DNA of 64,000 nucleotides from Pseudomonas sp. SORT22 (GCF_018417635.1 NZ_CP071007.1:1054501-1118500), one strand, 5' to 3'; counted from the first letter of the stretch, positions 7,783 to 17,681 are shown. Translations and numbers: made by a program. Notes: generated from the sequence alone by a model not told the origin.

Positions 7783-10700
7783 TCAACTGGCATCGGTTTG
7801 CGCCATGGTCACGGCCGTCTGGCGCCGGTGGAACAGGCGTTCCAGGGCCAAGTATATGACCGGTGTGGTGAACAGTGTCAGCGCCTGGCTGACCAGCAGC
7901 CCGCCGACCACAGCAATGCCCAGTGGCTGGCGCAGCTCGGCGCCGGCGCCCATGCCGAACATCAGCGGCACGGCGCCAAGCAGGGCGGCGAGGGTGGTCA
8001 TCATGATCGGCCGAAAACGTGTCAGGCAGGCCTTGTGGATCGCCTCTTCGGCGCTCAGGCCCTGGTGGCGCTGGGCGTCGAGGGCAAAATCGATGAGCAG
8101 GATGCCGTTCTTCTTGACGATGCCAATCAGCAGCACGATGCCGATCAAGCCCATGATCGAAAAATCCTCGCCCGACAGCCACAACAGCGCCAGGGCGCCG
8201 AGCCCGGCCGAGGGCAGGGTGGAGATGATGGTCAGCGGATGGACGAAGCTCTCGTAGAGCACGCCGAGGATGATGTACACCGCCACCAGCGCCGCGAGGA
8301 TCAGCCACGGCTGGCTCGACAGCGAACTCTGGAAGGCCTGGGCCGCACCCTGGAAGGTGCCGATGATCGAATCGGGCATGCCCAGTTCGCGCTGGGTGCG
8401 TTCAAGAATCTGCACCGCGTCGCCCAAGGCGACGCCGGGGGCCAGGTTGAACGACAGGTTGGCAGCCGGGAACAGGCCGTCATGGGCAATCGACAACGGC
8501 CCGGTGCTCGGCGCCGCGACCTTGGCCAGCACCGACAACGGCACCATCTCGCCGCTCAAGGGCGAGCGCAGGTAGAAGTAGTTGAGGCTCTCGGCCTTGC
8601 CGCGCTGGCGGGCGTCGAGTTCGAGGATCACCTTGTACTGGTTGGTCTCGGTCTGGAACTCGCTGATCTGCCGCTGGCCGAAGGCATCGTAGAGCGCCTG
8701 GTCGACGTCGGTGGTGGTCAGGCCGAAACGCGCCGCGGCCTTGCGGTCGATGTCGATGCGGGTAACGCTGGCGCCCAGTTGCAGGTCGTTGGACAGGTCG
8801 CGAAAGGCCGGGTTGGCCTTCAGCCGCTCGGTCAGGCGCTGGGTCCAGAGGTTCAGGGCCGGGCCGTCGTTGCTCTTGAGCACGTACTGGTACTGGCTGC
8901 GGCTCGGTCCGGAGCTGAGGTTGATGTCCTGGCCGGCGCGCAGGTACAGGACCACGCCCGGCACCTTGGCCAGTTTCGGCCGCAGGCGGTCGATGAATTC
9001 GCTGGCCGAAACGTCGCGATCGCCGCGGTCCTTGAGGGCGATCCAGAAGCGGCCGTTGGCGATGGTCTGGTTGCTGCCGGTCACTCCGACAGCATGGGAG
9101 AAGGCTCGCACGGCCGGGTCGGCCTCGACGATCCTGGCCAGCGCCTTATGTTTTTCGAGCATGTCCGGGTAGGAGACATCGGCCGCCGCCTCGCTGGTGC
9201 CGAGCACGAAGCCGGTGTCCTGCACCGGGAAGAAGCCTTTGGGGATGGCAATGTAGCCGACCACTGCCAGGGCGAAGGTCAGGCCGAATAAACCCAGCAT
9301 GAGTCGCTGGTGGGCCAGGGCCTTGACCAGCCCGCGCTCGTACCAGCCGAGCAGGCGGCTCGGGGTGTCCTGCGCGTTGTGCTGCGGGCGGCGCATGAAC
9401 AGGGCGCAAAGGGTCGGCGCCAGGGTCAGCGACACTACCACGGAAATCAGGATGGTCGAGGTGGCGGTGAGGGCGAATTCCTTGAACAGCCGCCCGACCA
9501 CGCCGCCCATGAACAGCAGCGGAATGAACGCGGCAATCAGCGAAAAACTGATCGACACCACGGTAAAGCCGATTTCGCCCGAGCCCTTGATCGCCGCCTC
9601 GCGCATGCCGTCACCGGCTTCCAGGTGACGGTGGATGTTCTCCACTACCACGATCGCGTCATCGACCACAAAGCCCACGGAGATGACGATGGCCACCAGG
9701 GTCAGGTTGTTCAGGCTGAAACCGAACAGGTACATCAGGGCGAAGCTGGCCACCAGCGACACACCGAGCACGCTCGACACGATCAGAGTCGCCGACCATT
9801 GGCGCAGGAACAGCGCCATCACCCCGATCACCAGCAGCACGGCGATCATCAGGGTGATCTCCACCTCGTGCAGCGAGGCGCGGATGGTCTGGGTGCGGTC
9901 GTTGAGCACCGACACCTGCACGGATGCCGGCAGCATCTGCTCAAGCCCCGGCAAGGCCGCCATGATGCCGTCGACGGTATCGACGATGTTCGCCCCGGGC
10001 TGGCGGAACACCACCAGGTTCAGGCCCTGCTGCTCGCCGGACCAGGCTTTGACGTAAGCGTTTTCGGCGCCATTGATCACCTTGGCAACATCCTGCAGGT
10101 GCACCGGTGCGCCGTCGCGGTACGAGACGATCAGCTGGGCGTATTCCTCGGGGTGGAACAACTGGTCGTTGGTGGCGATGGTCGACACGCTGTTCTGCCC
10201 GTACAGCGCGCCCTTGGCCAGGTTCAGGCTGGTCTGCTGGATGGCCTGGCGCAGGTCGGCCAGGGTCAGGCCCAGGGCGGCAAGTTTTTCTGGCTGGGCC
10301 TGCACGCGGATGGCCGGGCGCAACTGCCCGGTGATGTTGATCAGGCCGACCCCGTCGATCTGGCTCAACTGGCGGGCCAGCAGGGTTTCGGCGTAATCAC
10401 TGAGCTCGTTGGCTGGCATCTGCGCCGAGCTTACGGTAAGAATCAGCACCGGGCTGTCGGCCGGGTTGACCTTGCGCCAGGTCGGCGGGCTGGGCATGTC
10501 CTGGGGCAGGCGCGCGGTGGCGGTGTTGATTGCCGCCTGGACTTCCTGGGCGGCGGTGTCGATGCTCTTGTCGAGGGTGAACTGCAAGATCAGGTTGGTC
10601 GAGCCCAGGGCGCTGCTGGAGGTCATCTGGGTCATGCCGGGGATGGCGCTGAACTGCACCTCCAGCGGCGTGGCCACCGACGAGGCCATGGTTTCCGGGC

Positions 10701-10875
10701 TGGCGCCGGGCAGTTGCGCGGTAACCTGGATGGTCGGGAAATCGGCTTCGGGCAATGGCGCCACCGGCAGGCGCGGAAAGGCGATGACCCCGAGCAGCAC
10801 CAGGGCGAAGGTCAGCAGCAGGGTGGCGATCGGGCGGTCGATGCACCAGGCGCTGATCGAGCCGCGCGGGTTCAT
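7783..10875 (-). CDS. RND efflux pump, inner-membrane transporter (MdtC/MuxC-like)
   Basis: A 1030-residue proton-driven RND transporter. It starts MNPRGSISAWCIDRPIATLL, which fits the MdtB/MdtC/MuxB/MuxC branch of drug exporters rather than CusA-type metal pumps. The fourth membrane helix holds the paired aspartates of the proton relay in GFVVDDAIVVVENIHRH. Two large periplasmic loops and twelve membrane helices are expected from length and hydropathy. It overlaps the upstream membrane fusion protein gene by ATGA and is followed after nine bases by the response regulator. No outer-membrane channel gene is in the operon. MuxBC systems have two RND subunits, but only one is present here. Confidence 0.93.
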   Translation of the reverse strand: MNPRGSISAWCIDRPIATLLLTFALVLLGVIAFPRLPVAPLPEADFPTIQVTAQLPGASPETMASSVATPLEVQFSAIPGMTQMTSSSALGSTNLILQFTLDKSIDTAAQEVQAAINTATARLPQDMPSPPTWRKVNPADSPVLILTVSSAQMPANELSDYAETLLARQLSQIDGVGLINITGQLRPAIRVQAQPEKLAALGLTLADLRQAIQQTSLNLAKGALYGQNSVSTIATNDQLFHPEEYAQLIVSYRDGAPVHLQDVAKVINGAENAYVKAWSGEQQGLNLVVFRQPGANIVDTVDGIMAALPGLEQMLPASVQVSVLNDRTQTIRASLHEVEITLMIAVLLVIGVMALFLRQWSATLIVSSVLGVSLVASFALMYLFGFSLNNLTLVAIVISVGFVVDDAIVVVENIHRHLEAGDGMREAAIKGSGEIGFTVVSISFSLIAAFIPLLFMGGVVGRLFKEFALTATSTILISVVVSLTLAPTLCALFMRRPQHNAQDTPSRLLGWYERGLVKALAHQRLMLGLFGLTFALAVVGYIAIPKGFFPVQDTGFVLGTSEAAADVSYPDMLEKHKALARIVEADPAVRAFSHAVGVTGSNQTIANGRFWIALKDRGDRDVSASEFIDRLRPKLAKVPGVVLYLRAGQDINLSSGPSRSQYQYVLKSNDGPALNLWTQRLTERLKANPAFRDLSNDLQLGASVTRIDIDRKAAARFGLTTTDVDQALYDAFGQRQISEFQTETNQYKVILELDARQRGKAESLNYFYLRSPLSGEMVPLSVLAKVAAPSTGPLSIAHDGLFPAANLSFNLAPGVALGDAVQILERTQRELGMPDSIIGTFQGAAQAFQSSLSSQPWLILAALVAVYIILGVLYESFVHPLTIISTLPSAGLGALALLWLSGEDFSIMGLIGIVLLIGIVKKNGILLIDFALDAQRHQGLSAEEAIHKACLTRFRPIMMTTLAALLGAVPLMFGMGAGAELRQPLGIAVVGGLLVSQALTLFTTPVIYLALERLFHRRQTAVTMAQTDAS

Positions 10876-12038
10876 GGCTGCACCTTGGCGCTGGTCACGT
10901 CTTCTGGCGGCGGCGCCTCAGGGGCGATTTCGACATGGGCGCCGGGCTTGAGCCGCGACTGGCCGTCGGACACCAACCGGTCGCCAGCTGCGACCCCGGC
11001 AATGATGTTCAGCACACTGTCCTGGTACAGCACCTTGACCGGCACGCTGTCGACCTTGTCGCCATTGAGGCGGTACACGTAATGGCCGTCGATGCCGCGC
11101 TGCACCACTTGCGGTGGCACCACCAGGGCTTTTTGATCCAGCGCGGTCTGCAGCTTGAGGGTCACCAGTTGCCCGGGCCACAGCCGCGCATCCGGGTTGG
11201 CGAACTCGGCCTTGATCCGGATGGTGCCGGTGTTGGCCGCCACCTGGTTGTCGATCAGGCTAAGCCTGCCCTCGCCCAGCAGCGTGCCGCCGCTGTCGCC
11301 GTCGCCTTCCAGGTAGGCTTGCACCACCGCCGGGGTTGGCGCGGTGAGCAGGCCCTGCAGGGTTGGCAGCAATTGCTGCGGCAGCGAGAACTCGACACCG
11401 ATCGGGTCGATCTGGGTCACGCTGAACAGCCCCTGGGTGTCGGCCACGCGCAGGAAGTTGCCCTCGTCGACATTGCGAATACCGACCCGGCCGGTCACCG
11501 GCGAGCGAATCTGCGTGTACGAAAGTTGCACTTGAGCGGCGGCAATCGCGGCCTGGTTGCCGAGTACCGTGGCCTTGAGCTGGTTGAACAGTGCCTGCTG
11601 CTGGTCGAGGGTCTGTTTTGAGACGCTGTTGTCGGTGCTCAGCAGCCTATAGCGCTTGAGGTCGACTTCGGCCACCTGCAACTGCGCCTGGCTCTGGCCC
11701 AGTTGGGCCTTGGCCTGCTCGAGGCTGGCGCGGATCGAACGGTCGTCGATGGTGGCCAGCAGGTCGCCTTGCTTGACCGCCTGGCCTTCCTTGACCAGCA
11801 ACTGCGTCAGCAGCCCTTCGACCTGCGGGCGAATCACCACGCTATGCAGCGACAGCACCGAACCGATGCCGCTGACAAAGCGCGGCACGTCCTGCTGCTT
11901 GACGCTGACCACGCGCACGGGGATGGCGCTACTGGTGGTGGATTGTTCCTTGCCGGGGCGGTTGACCAGCCACAGGGCGATGCCTGCCAGGGCGATGAGC
12001 AGGGCGCAGATAACGACGGAACGAGGCTTGATTGACAT
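10872..12038 (-). CDS. RND efflux membrane fusion protein
   Basis: A 388-residue periplasmic adaptor that links the RND pump to an outer-membrane channel. An N-terminal membrane anchor (VVICALLIALAGIALWLV) is followed by a barrel-sandwich lipoyl half (VEGLLTQLLVKEGQAVKQGD), a helical hairpin rich in Q and A, the second lipoyl half (YTQIRSPVTGRVGIRNVDEG), and a C-terminal beta domain ending EIAPEAPPPEDV. I used ATG 12038 because an extension to 12092 adds residues with no membrane character. First gene of a four-gene operon; its stop overlaps the pump start. Confidence 0.93.
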   Translation of the reverse strand: MSIKPRSVVICALLIALAGIALWLVNRPGKEQSTTSSAIPVRVVSVKQQDVPRFVSGIGSVLSLHSVVIRPQVEGLLTQLLVKEGQAVKQGDLLATIDDRSIRASLEQAKAQLGQSQAQLQVAEVDLKRYRLLSTDNSVSKQTLDQQQALFNQLKATVLGNQAAIAAAQVQLSYTQIRSPVTGRVGIRNVDEGNFLRVADTQGLFSVTQIDPIGVEFSLPQQLLPTLQGLLTAPTPAVVQAYLEGDGDSGGTLLGEGRLSLIDNQVAANTGTIRIKAEFANPDARLWPGQLVTLKLQTALDQKALVVPPQVVQRGIDGHYVYRLNGDKVDSVPVKVLYQDSVLNIIAGVAAGDRLVSDGQSRLKPGAHVEIAPEAPPPEDVTSAKVQP

Positions 12039-12153
12039 GCTTGCAGGGCACCGCGGGCGCAGGGATCGGTATGTAGCGTTATAGCCGCTCAATCAGGTCA
12101 GCAGCGTGACCGCTAACTGACAGCGCTGACAGGTTTGGCGTACACCGCTCCTT

Positions 12154-12184
12154 TGTGGGAGCGGGCTTGACCCGCGATGAGGCC
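12154..12184. repeat. REP element, single
   Basis: TTGTGGGAGCGGGCTTGACC followed by CGCGATGAGGCC. It is in the 291-base divergent region between the membrane fusion protein gene and the chemoreceptor gene. I see no gene in the rest of that region. Confidence 0.8.
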
Positions 12185-12329
12185 CGACCTGCCAACACAG
12201 CAGATTCTGTGTATTTCAGCTCGGTAATGGCCAAGTGCCAATATCCTGAGCTGGATCAAGATTGCGCAAAAATTTGCCACTAGAGTCGTACGCCCTGCCG
12301 ATTCTCCCCGACAAAAACGAGTGCCTCCG

Positions 12330-13913
12330 ATGAAGAGCAATTTGCCTGTGACCGGTCGCAATGTGGATTATCCCGGTGACGCCAATATCCTTTCCACCAC
12401 TGACCTGACCAGCCAGATCACCTACGCCAATGACGATTTCATCAAGATCAGTGGCTTTACCCGCGAAGAGTTGATCGGCAACCCCCACCATATCGTCCGC
12501 CACCCGGACATGCCGCCCCAGGCTTTCGCGCAGATGTGGCAAACGCTGAAGAGCGGCCGCTCATGGATGGGCCTGGTGAAAAACCGTTGCAAGAACGGCG
12601 ACCATTACTGGGTCAGCGCCTTTGTTACGCCCATCTCCAGCAACGGTCAGGCCATGGAGTACCAGTCGGTGCGGACCAAGCCCAGTGCCGAGCAGGTCGA
12701 GGCCGCTGAGCGTTGTTACGCCCACCTGCGCAGTGGCCGCAACCGCTGGTGGCAGCGTCTGCCGGTGCTGGGGTTGGGCTGGCAGTTGTGGGGCGGGGTG
12801 ACCCTGGCGCTGGCGGCGGTGTTTGCCATCAGTCGCCTGCTGCTGCCGGTGCTGCCATGGCAAGGTGCGCTGGAGCTGATTGTGGCCAGCGGCCTGGCGG
12901 CGTTGATGATCTTCATTGCCCTGCGCCCGCTGGAGCGCCTGCGCGTGCAGGCCCAGGCGATTGCCGACAACCCCTTGAGCCAGCAGCTGTACACCGGCCG
13001 GCGCGACGGCATCGGCCAGATCGACTTCGCCCTGCGCATGCTCAAGGGCCAGTTGGGCGCGGTGGTCGGGCGTATCGGCGATACCTCGCGGCGCCTGGCC
13101 GGGCATACCGGCAGCCTTGCCCAGTCGCTGCAAAGCAGCCACAGCAACAGCCTGGAGCAACAAAGCGAAGCCGACCAGGTGGCCACCGCGATCAACCAGA
13201 TGGCCGCCAGCGTTGCCCAGGTTGCCAGCAGCGCCCAGCAGGCTTCACAGGCCGCCGACCAGGCCGAAGGGGAAACCCAGGCCGGGCATCAACTGGTCGA
13301 TCTCAACCGCAGCGCCATCCAGAACCTGGCGAACTCGCTGAATTCGGCCACCGAAGTTATCCACAACCTGGAAAGCCACAGCAGCGAGATCACCGGGGTG
13401 CTCGAGGTGATTCGCGGCATCGCCGAGCAGACCAACCTGCTGGCCCTCAACGCTGCCATCGAAGCAGCGCGAGCCGGTGACCAGGGCCGTGGTTTTGCCG
13501 TGGTTGCCGACGAAGTACGCGGCCTGGCCCAGCGCACCGCGCAGTCGACCCACGAGATCCAGCGGATGATCAGCGCCCTGCAAAATGGTGCGCGCGAAGC
13601 GGTGCAGGTCATGCAGCAGAGCAGCGAACATGCCGGGCACAGTGTCGAACAGGCCCAGCGCGCCGCCAGCGCCCTGGACGGCATCAGCCTGCGGGTCAAC
13701 CAGATCAGTGAAATGAGCCTGCAGATTGCCGCGGCAGTCGAGCAGCAAAGCCAGGTCAGCGAGAGCATCAACCGCAACATCATCAGCATTCGCCAGGCCA
13801 GCGAAGCCACGGTGCAGGTCGGCCAGCAGAGCCACCTGAGCGCCACCGACGTGGCCGGGCTGGCGCAAGACCTGCGCCGGCTGGCCGATGAGTTCTGGCG
13901 GCGCTGCCAGTAG
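12330..13913 (+). CDS. PAS-containing chemoreceptor, Aer-like
   Basis: A 527-residue methyl-accepting chemotaxis protein. The N-terminal 120 residues form a PAS domain ([20 protein letters not shown], then [18 protein letters not shown]) of the kind that binds FAD in the aerotaxis receptor Aer. Two adjacent hydrophobic stretches near 150-200 form a membrane hairpin with almost no periplasmic loop, as in Aer. The cytoplasmic signalling tip reads [20 protein letters not shown] followed by [17 protein letters not shown]. It probably senses redox or energy state from inside the cell. CheV lies about 1.1 kb away. The start at ATG 12330 is preferred over GTG 12321. Confidence 0.92.
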   Translation: MKSNLPVTGRNVDYPGDANILSTTDLTSQITYANDDFIKISGFTREELIGNPHHIVRHPDMPPQAFAQMWQTLKSGRSWMGLVKNRCKNGDHYWVSAFVTPISSNGQAMEYQSVRTKPSAEQVEAAERCYAHLRSGRNRWWQRLPVLGLGWQLWGGVTLALAAVFAISRLLLPVLPWQGALELIVASGLAALMIFIALRPLERLRVQAQAIADNPLSQQLYTGRRDGIGQIDFALRMLKGQLGAVVGRIGDTSRRLAGHTGSLAQSLQSSHSNSLEQQSEADQVATAINQMAASVAQVASSAQQASQAADQAEGETQAGHQLVDLNRSAIQNLANSLNSATEVIHNLESHSSEITGVLEVIRGIAEQTNLLALNAAIEAARAGDQGRGFAVVADEVRGLAQRTAQSTHEIQRMISALQNGAREAVQVMQQSSEHAGHSVEQAQRAASALDGISLRVNQISEMSLQIAAAVEQQSQVSESINRNIISIRQASEATVQVGQQSHLSATDVAGLAQDLRRLADEFWRRCQ

Positions 13914-13919
13914 GGTGAT

Positions 13920-14669
13920 TCAAAAACCGATGAAGCTGTAGTACAAGCCCGGTTCGCTGCACACCTGCGCGCCGCAGGCTTCAAGCTCGGCGCTCAGTTG
14001 CGGATCGACCACATGCAGCGTCCACGGCGCCAGCGGCTGCTCCAGCGCCGGTTGTTGCAGGGCCTGGGCAAGCGCGGCAGTGTCGGGCAGGTATGCGGTA
14101 AAGCCATTGCCCTTGAGCGCGCTGACATCGATGCCCAGCGCCTGGCAGATGGCAACCTTGGCACGGATATCATCGCGATCGGCCTGGCGTGAACGCTCGA
14201 TCAGCTCCGCCAGGCGCTTATCGACCAATTGATTGCCGTGGATCAGCGCCGGGCCGCTTTGCCAGGCTTCGCCCGGGCAGTCCTTGGCTTCGGGGCGCAG
14301 CGGGATGTGCGGGTTGATTTCCATCGGGTAGATGCGGCACACCAGCGGGCGGATCTCGTAGATGCCGCAGCGGTTGTCGTCATCCAGGTTGCGGCAGCGG
14401 CCGGGATTGAAGGCGGCGAAGGTGATGGTCACCCAGGCTTCGCTGCTGCCGCAGGGCACCGGCCAGGAGCGGCGCATGGCGTGCTCGCGCTGCTCGGCCG
14501 GCAGGCCCAGGCCGTTGGCGAGGAAGGCTTCGACCAGGACGATGACCTGGCCGCCAGAGCCAGCCCAGTGGCGGGCTTCGCTCAAGGTCAGGGGCACATG
14601 ATGCCCGGTGCAGCATTTGCCACAGCCGGTGCAGTCGAAACGGATATCGGAGGCAGGTGCGCTGTTCAC
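13920..14669 (-). CDS. YkgJ family cysteine-cluster protein
   Basis: A 249-residue soluble protein with the cysteine pattern of the YkgJ/DUF Fe-S or zinc cluster family: FDCTGCGKCCTGHHVPL near the N-terminus, then CRNLDDDNRCGIYEIRPLVC and RIYP. The cysteines probably bind a metal or an iron-sulfur cluster; the reaction is unknown. I chose GTG 14669 (VNSAPASD), which overlaps the preceding gene's stop as GTGA, over GTG 14687. This suggests translational coupling to the small exported-protein gene. Confidence 0.82.
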   Translation of the reverse strand: MNSAPASDIRFDCTGCGKCCTGHHVPLTLSEARHWAGSGGQVIVLVEAFLANGLGLPAEQREHAMRRSWPVPCGSSEAWVTITFAAFNPGRCRNLDDDNRCGIYEIRPLVCRIYPMEINPHIPLRPEAKDCPGEAWQSGPALIHGNQLVDKRLAELIERSRQADRDDIRAKVAICQALGIDVSALKGNGFTAYLPDTAALAQALQQPALEQPLAPWTLHVVDPQLSAELEACGAQVCSEPGLYYSFIGF

Positions 14670-14977
14670 GGTTGGCCGGGTGCCCACTCGGTGACGTAAG
14701 CCGCCTTGCGTTTTTTATCGAACAGGCACAGCTCGGTGCCTTTGCGGTTGTTCATGTGTTTTTGCGGGTAGCGGCCTTCGAGCAGCAAGGCGCTGTAACC
14801 GACGCGGTCGTCGAACTCGGCGGCCTTGCCCAGGGCCTTGACCTGTTTGAGCTGGCTGGCGGCGAAGCAGCTTTTCAGGACCTGCTGTTCATGCTCGCTC
14901 CAGGCCTGGCTGCTGGAAGCCTGGGCGCCGGCACTGAACACAGCGCAGCCGAGCAGGGTGAAGAGGAGGGCTTTCAT
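14666..14977 (-). CDS. Small exported hypothetical protein
   Basis: A 103-residue protein with a signal peptide (MKALLFTLLGCAVFSAGAQA) and a mature domain of about 83 residues containing two cysteines (KSCFAAS and ELCLFDKK), which could form a disulfide. I do not recognise a named family. ATG 14977 is preferred over an upstream start at 15004, since the signal peptide begins there. Its stop overlaps the GTG start of the YkgJ-type gene, so the two are co-transcribed. Confidence 0.72.
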   Translation of the reverse strand: MKALLFTLLGCAVFSAGAQASSSQAWSEHEQQVLKSCFAASQLKQVKALGKAAEFDDRVGYSALLLEGRYPQKHMNNRKGTELCLFDKKRKAAYVTEWAPGQP

Positions 14978-15056
14978 GGCGGGTACTCGCAAAGGTGTGC
15001 GCACAATTGTGCCTGAGCCTCAGGCACATTCAAGCGCAGCGCTTCGCGGGTATGTG

Positions 15057-15956
15057 TCAGCGTTCTTCGAAGGCCACGGTGCGCGCGGCGACGATCAGGC
15101 AGTCGGTCAGCTCCGGCGAGGAGAACTTGGTCAGCACCGCGTTGGCCCCGGCATCCTTGGCTTTATCGCTGTTCATGGCGCTGTCCAGCGAGGTGTGCAG
15201 CAACACATAGAGGTGCTGGAAGTCAGGGGTTTCGCGCAGGGTGCGGGTGAAGGCGTAGCCGTCCATCTCCGACATCTCGATGTCCGATACCACTACGTTG
15301 ATCTCGCGCTCGGTGCCTTGCAGTTCCAGCAGGGTGTTGATTGCATCCTTGGCGCTGCGCGCGGTGTGGCATTCGATGCCGAGGTTGCGCAGGGTGTGCA
15401 CCGACTGCTGCAGGGCCACCTGGCTGTCATCGACCACCAGAATGTTGGTGGCGGCCAGTACCGCAGCATCTTCGGCATTGAGCTCGGAGCTGGCCACCTC
15501 ATGGGGCGGCGGGGCGATGCCGTGGATGACCTTCTCGATATCCAGTACCTGCACCAGGGTGTTGTCGACCCGGGTCACGCCGGTGATGAACGACTTGCTC
15601 CCCGAGCCGTAGGGCGGCGGCTTGATGTCGGTGCTCAGGCAATGGACGATCTTGCTCACCGCCTGCACGTGCAGGCCCTGTTTGGAGCGGCTGATGTCGG
15701 TGACGATCAGGCAGCCGCCGTCCGGGTCTGCCAGCGGCCGTTCGCCGATGGCCCGGGACAGGTCGATGACCGACAGCGAGTTGCCGCGCAGGGTGGCCAC
15801 GCCTTTGACGTGGGGGTGCGACTCCGGCAGCTTGGTCAGCGGCGGGCAGGGGATGATTTCACTGACCTTGAGCAGGTTGATCGCCATCAGCTTGCCGCTG
15901 CGCAGGGTAAACAGCAGCAGCGACAGCGAGTCCGCGCGGGCATTTTGCGACGCCAT
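15057..15956 (-). CDS. Chemotaxis coupling protein CheV
   Basis: A 299-residue fusion of a CheW-like coupling domain (about residues 1-150) and a receiver domain (about 175-299). The receiver carries NILVVDDSQVALQQS and the phospho-acceptor stretch VVVSDIEMSEMDGYAFTRTL, with the conserved lysine in VLTKFSSPEL. CheV links chemoreceptors to the kinase CheA and is thought to adapt signalling through phosphorylation. An AAGG ribosome site five bases before ATG 15956 decides the start against a GTG six bases upstream. Nearest partner in the window is the Aer-like receptor. Confidence 0.9.
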   Translation of the reverse strand: MASQNARADSLSLLLFTLRSGKLMAINLLKVSEIIPCPPLTKLPESHPHVKGVATLRGNSLSVIDLSRAIGERPLADPDGGCLIVTDISRSKQGLHVQAVSKIVHCLSTDIKPPPYGSGSKSFITGVTRVDNTLVQVLDIEKVIHGIAPPPHEVASSELNAEDAAVLAATNILVVDDSQVALQQSVHTLRNLGIECHTARSAKDAINTLLELQGTEREINVVVSDIEMSEMDGYAFTRTLRETPDFQHLYVLLHTSLDSAMNSDKAKDAGANAVLTKFSSPELTDCLIVAARTVAFEER

Positions 15957-16036
15957 AGGCACCTTCAGGGCAGAGTAATAGGGGGAGATGCCAGGTTATC
16001 GACCCGGCAGCCCGTGGCTTTAATCACTCGGTGAAA

Positions 16037-17590
16037 TCAGCGTAGACCCAAGCGCCGCGCCAGGCGACTGAGATTGGCCCGGTCCAGGCCCAGCTCGCGG
16101 GCGGTGCTGGCCCAGTTGTGCTGGTGGCGCTCCAGGCAGGCCTGGATCAGCTGGCGCTGGTAGTCATCCAGGGCCTGGCGCAGGTCGCCAACGGGCAGCG
16201 GCGCTTCGACCAGCGGCTGTGTTTCGGCTTGTGTCGGCAGCGCCTCGAGCGGGCGCAGGTCCAGGTCGGCGGCCTCCAGGGTGAGGATTTTCGGCCGCTG
16301 TGCATGTTGACCCAGGGCCTTGAGCGCCGAGCGGCCGATCAGGTGTTCCAGCTCGCGCACGTTGCCCGGCCAGCTGTAGGCAAGCAACGCGGCCTGGGCT
16401 TCGGCGCTCAGGCGCAGGCTACCGAGGCCCATGCGCGAGCGGTTCTGTTCCAGAAAGTAGCCGCTGAGCAGCAGCACATCGCGCCCGCGCTCACGCAGCG
16501 ACGGTACCAGCAGCGGATACACGCTCAGGCGGTGGTAGAAGTCGGCGCGGTAACGCCCGGCGCGCACTTCTTCGGCCAGGTCGCGGTTGGTGGCGGCGAT
16601 CAGGCGCACATCGACGCGGTGCTCCTGGTCCGAGCCCAGGCGTTGCAACTGGCCGCTTTGCAGCACGCGCAACAGCTTGGCCTGCACGCTCAGCGACAAC
16701 TCGCCGACTTCATCGAGAAACAACGTGCCGCCATTGGCCAGCTCGAACTTGCCACGGCGCTCGCCGACCGCGCCGGTAAAGGCGCCACGCACATGGCCGA
16801 ACAGCTCGCTCTCGACCAGGGTGTCGGGCAGCGCCGCACAGTTGAGGCTGATCATCGGCCGCTCGGCGCGGCTCGAGGCCTGGTGGATGGCCTGGGCCAC
16901 CAACTCCTTGCCGACCCCGGTTTCGCCGGTGATCAACACCGTCAGGTCGCTGCTGCCGACCAGGCGGATTTCTTCCAGCAGGCGTTTGTGCGCCTTGCTC
17001 TGGCCGATCAGTTCTTTGTGCTGTTGGCCGCTGGCCTGGCGATACACCTCGGCGCGCTGGTGTTCGTCTTCGGCGCGCAAGGCCAGTTGTTCGATGCGCT
17101 CGGCAACATTGACCGTAGCCGCGGCCAGGCTTGCAAAGGCCTGCAGGGCATCGAGCTCGACCTGCTGGAACTGCTCCGGGTCGAGCGCATCGAGGGTGAT
17201 CAGGCCCCAGGGCTGTTCGTCGACAAACAGCGGGCAGCCCATGCAGTCGTGGACCTCAAGCTGGTGATGCAGGCCTTCGACCAGGCCGTCATAAGGGTCG
17301 GGCAAGTCGCTGTCGCTGGCGAAGCGGGTGGGCTCTTCGCGGCTGAGGATGGCGGCAAAGCGTGGATGTTCATCGACCTTGAAGCGCCGCCCGAGAGTAT
17401 CGGTGCTCAAGCCGTCCACCGCCAGGGGCACCAGCCATTCGCCGTCCAGGCGCAACAGCGCCGCGGCATCGCACGGCAGCAGGCTGCGCATGGCTTGGAG
17501 CAGGCGCCGGTAGCGCTCGCGTTCGGGCAATTCGCGGGACAGGTCGCTGACCAGCGGCAGCAAGGCGGTGAGCAGGGATTTTGCGGTCAT
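16037..17590 (-). CDS. norR: Nitric-oxide-responsive sigma-54 activator NorR
   Basis: A 517-residue bacterial enhancer-binding protein. An N-terminal GAF domain (about residues 20-165) would hold the NO-sensing iron. The AAA+ domain has Walker A GETGVGKE at 222-229, the sigma-54 contact loop GAFTGA at 269-274, and Walker B GTLFLDEVGE. The C-terminus is a Fis-type helix-turn-helix (NWASTARELGLDRANLSRL). A clear AGGAG ribosome site precedes ATG 17590. It is divergent from hmp, and the shared region has two GT-N7-AC sites and a sigma-54 promoter facing hmp. This makes activation of hmp by NorR on NO exposure very likely. Confidence 0.94.
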   Translation of the reverse strand: MTAKSLLTALLPLVSDLSRELPERERYRRLLQAMRSLLPCDAAALLRLDGEWLVPLAVDGLSTDTLGRRFKVDEHPRFAAILSREEPTRFASDSDLPDPYDGLVEGLHHQLEVHDCMGCPLFVDEQPWGLITLDALDPEQFQQVELDALQAFASLAAATVNVAERIEQLALRAEDEHQRAEVYRQASGQQHKELIGQSKAHKRLLEEIRLVGSSDLTVLITGETGVGKELVAQAIHQASSRAERPMISLNCAALPDTLVESELFGHVRGAFTGAVGERRGKFELANGGTLFLDEVGELSLSVQAKLLRVLQSGQLQRLGSDQEHRVDVRLIAATNRDLAEEVRAGRYRADFYHRLSVYPLLVPSLRERGRDVLLLSGYFLEQNRSRMGLGSLRLSAEAQAALLAYSWPGNVRELEHLIGRSALKALGQHAQRPKILTLEAADLDLRPLEALPTQAETQPLVEAPLPVGDLRQALDDYQRQLIQACLERHQHNWASTARELGLDRANLSRLARRLGLR

Positions 17591-17604
17591 AAAGACTCCT
17601 GTGG

Positions 17605-17615
17605 GTCAAAATGAC
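17605..17615. promoter_or_regulatory. NorR-box-like site 1
   Basis: GTCAAAATGAC, fitting the GT-N7-AC pattern of NorR enhancer sites, with an AT-rich centre. It is 15 bases upstream of the norR start and about 67 bases from the hmp -24 element. Confidence 0.65.
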
Positions 17616-17630
17616 TATATCGCAGATGTT

Positions 17631-17641
17631 GTCGTTATGAC
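17631..17641. promoter_or_regulatory. NorR-box-like site 2
   Basis: GTCGTTATGAC, again GT-N7-AC. Its centre is 26 bases from site 1, so the two lie on similar faces of the helix upstream of the sigma-54 promoter of hmp. Confidence 0.65.
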
Positions 17642-17681
17642 TCTTTAATTTATAAGTTGTTGATTTATATAGATTAAATAG

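Noticed and set aside
9310..11082. 590-codon open frame antisense to the RND pump and adaptor
   Set aside because: Crosses the operon junction on the opposite strand with low-complexity composition; a shadow frame.
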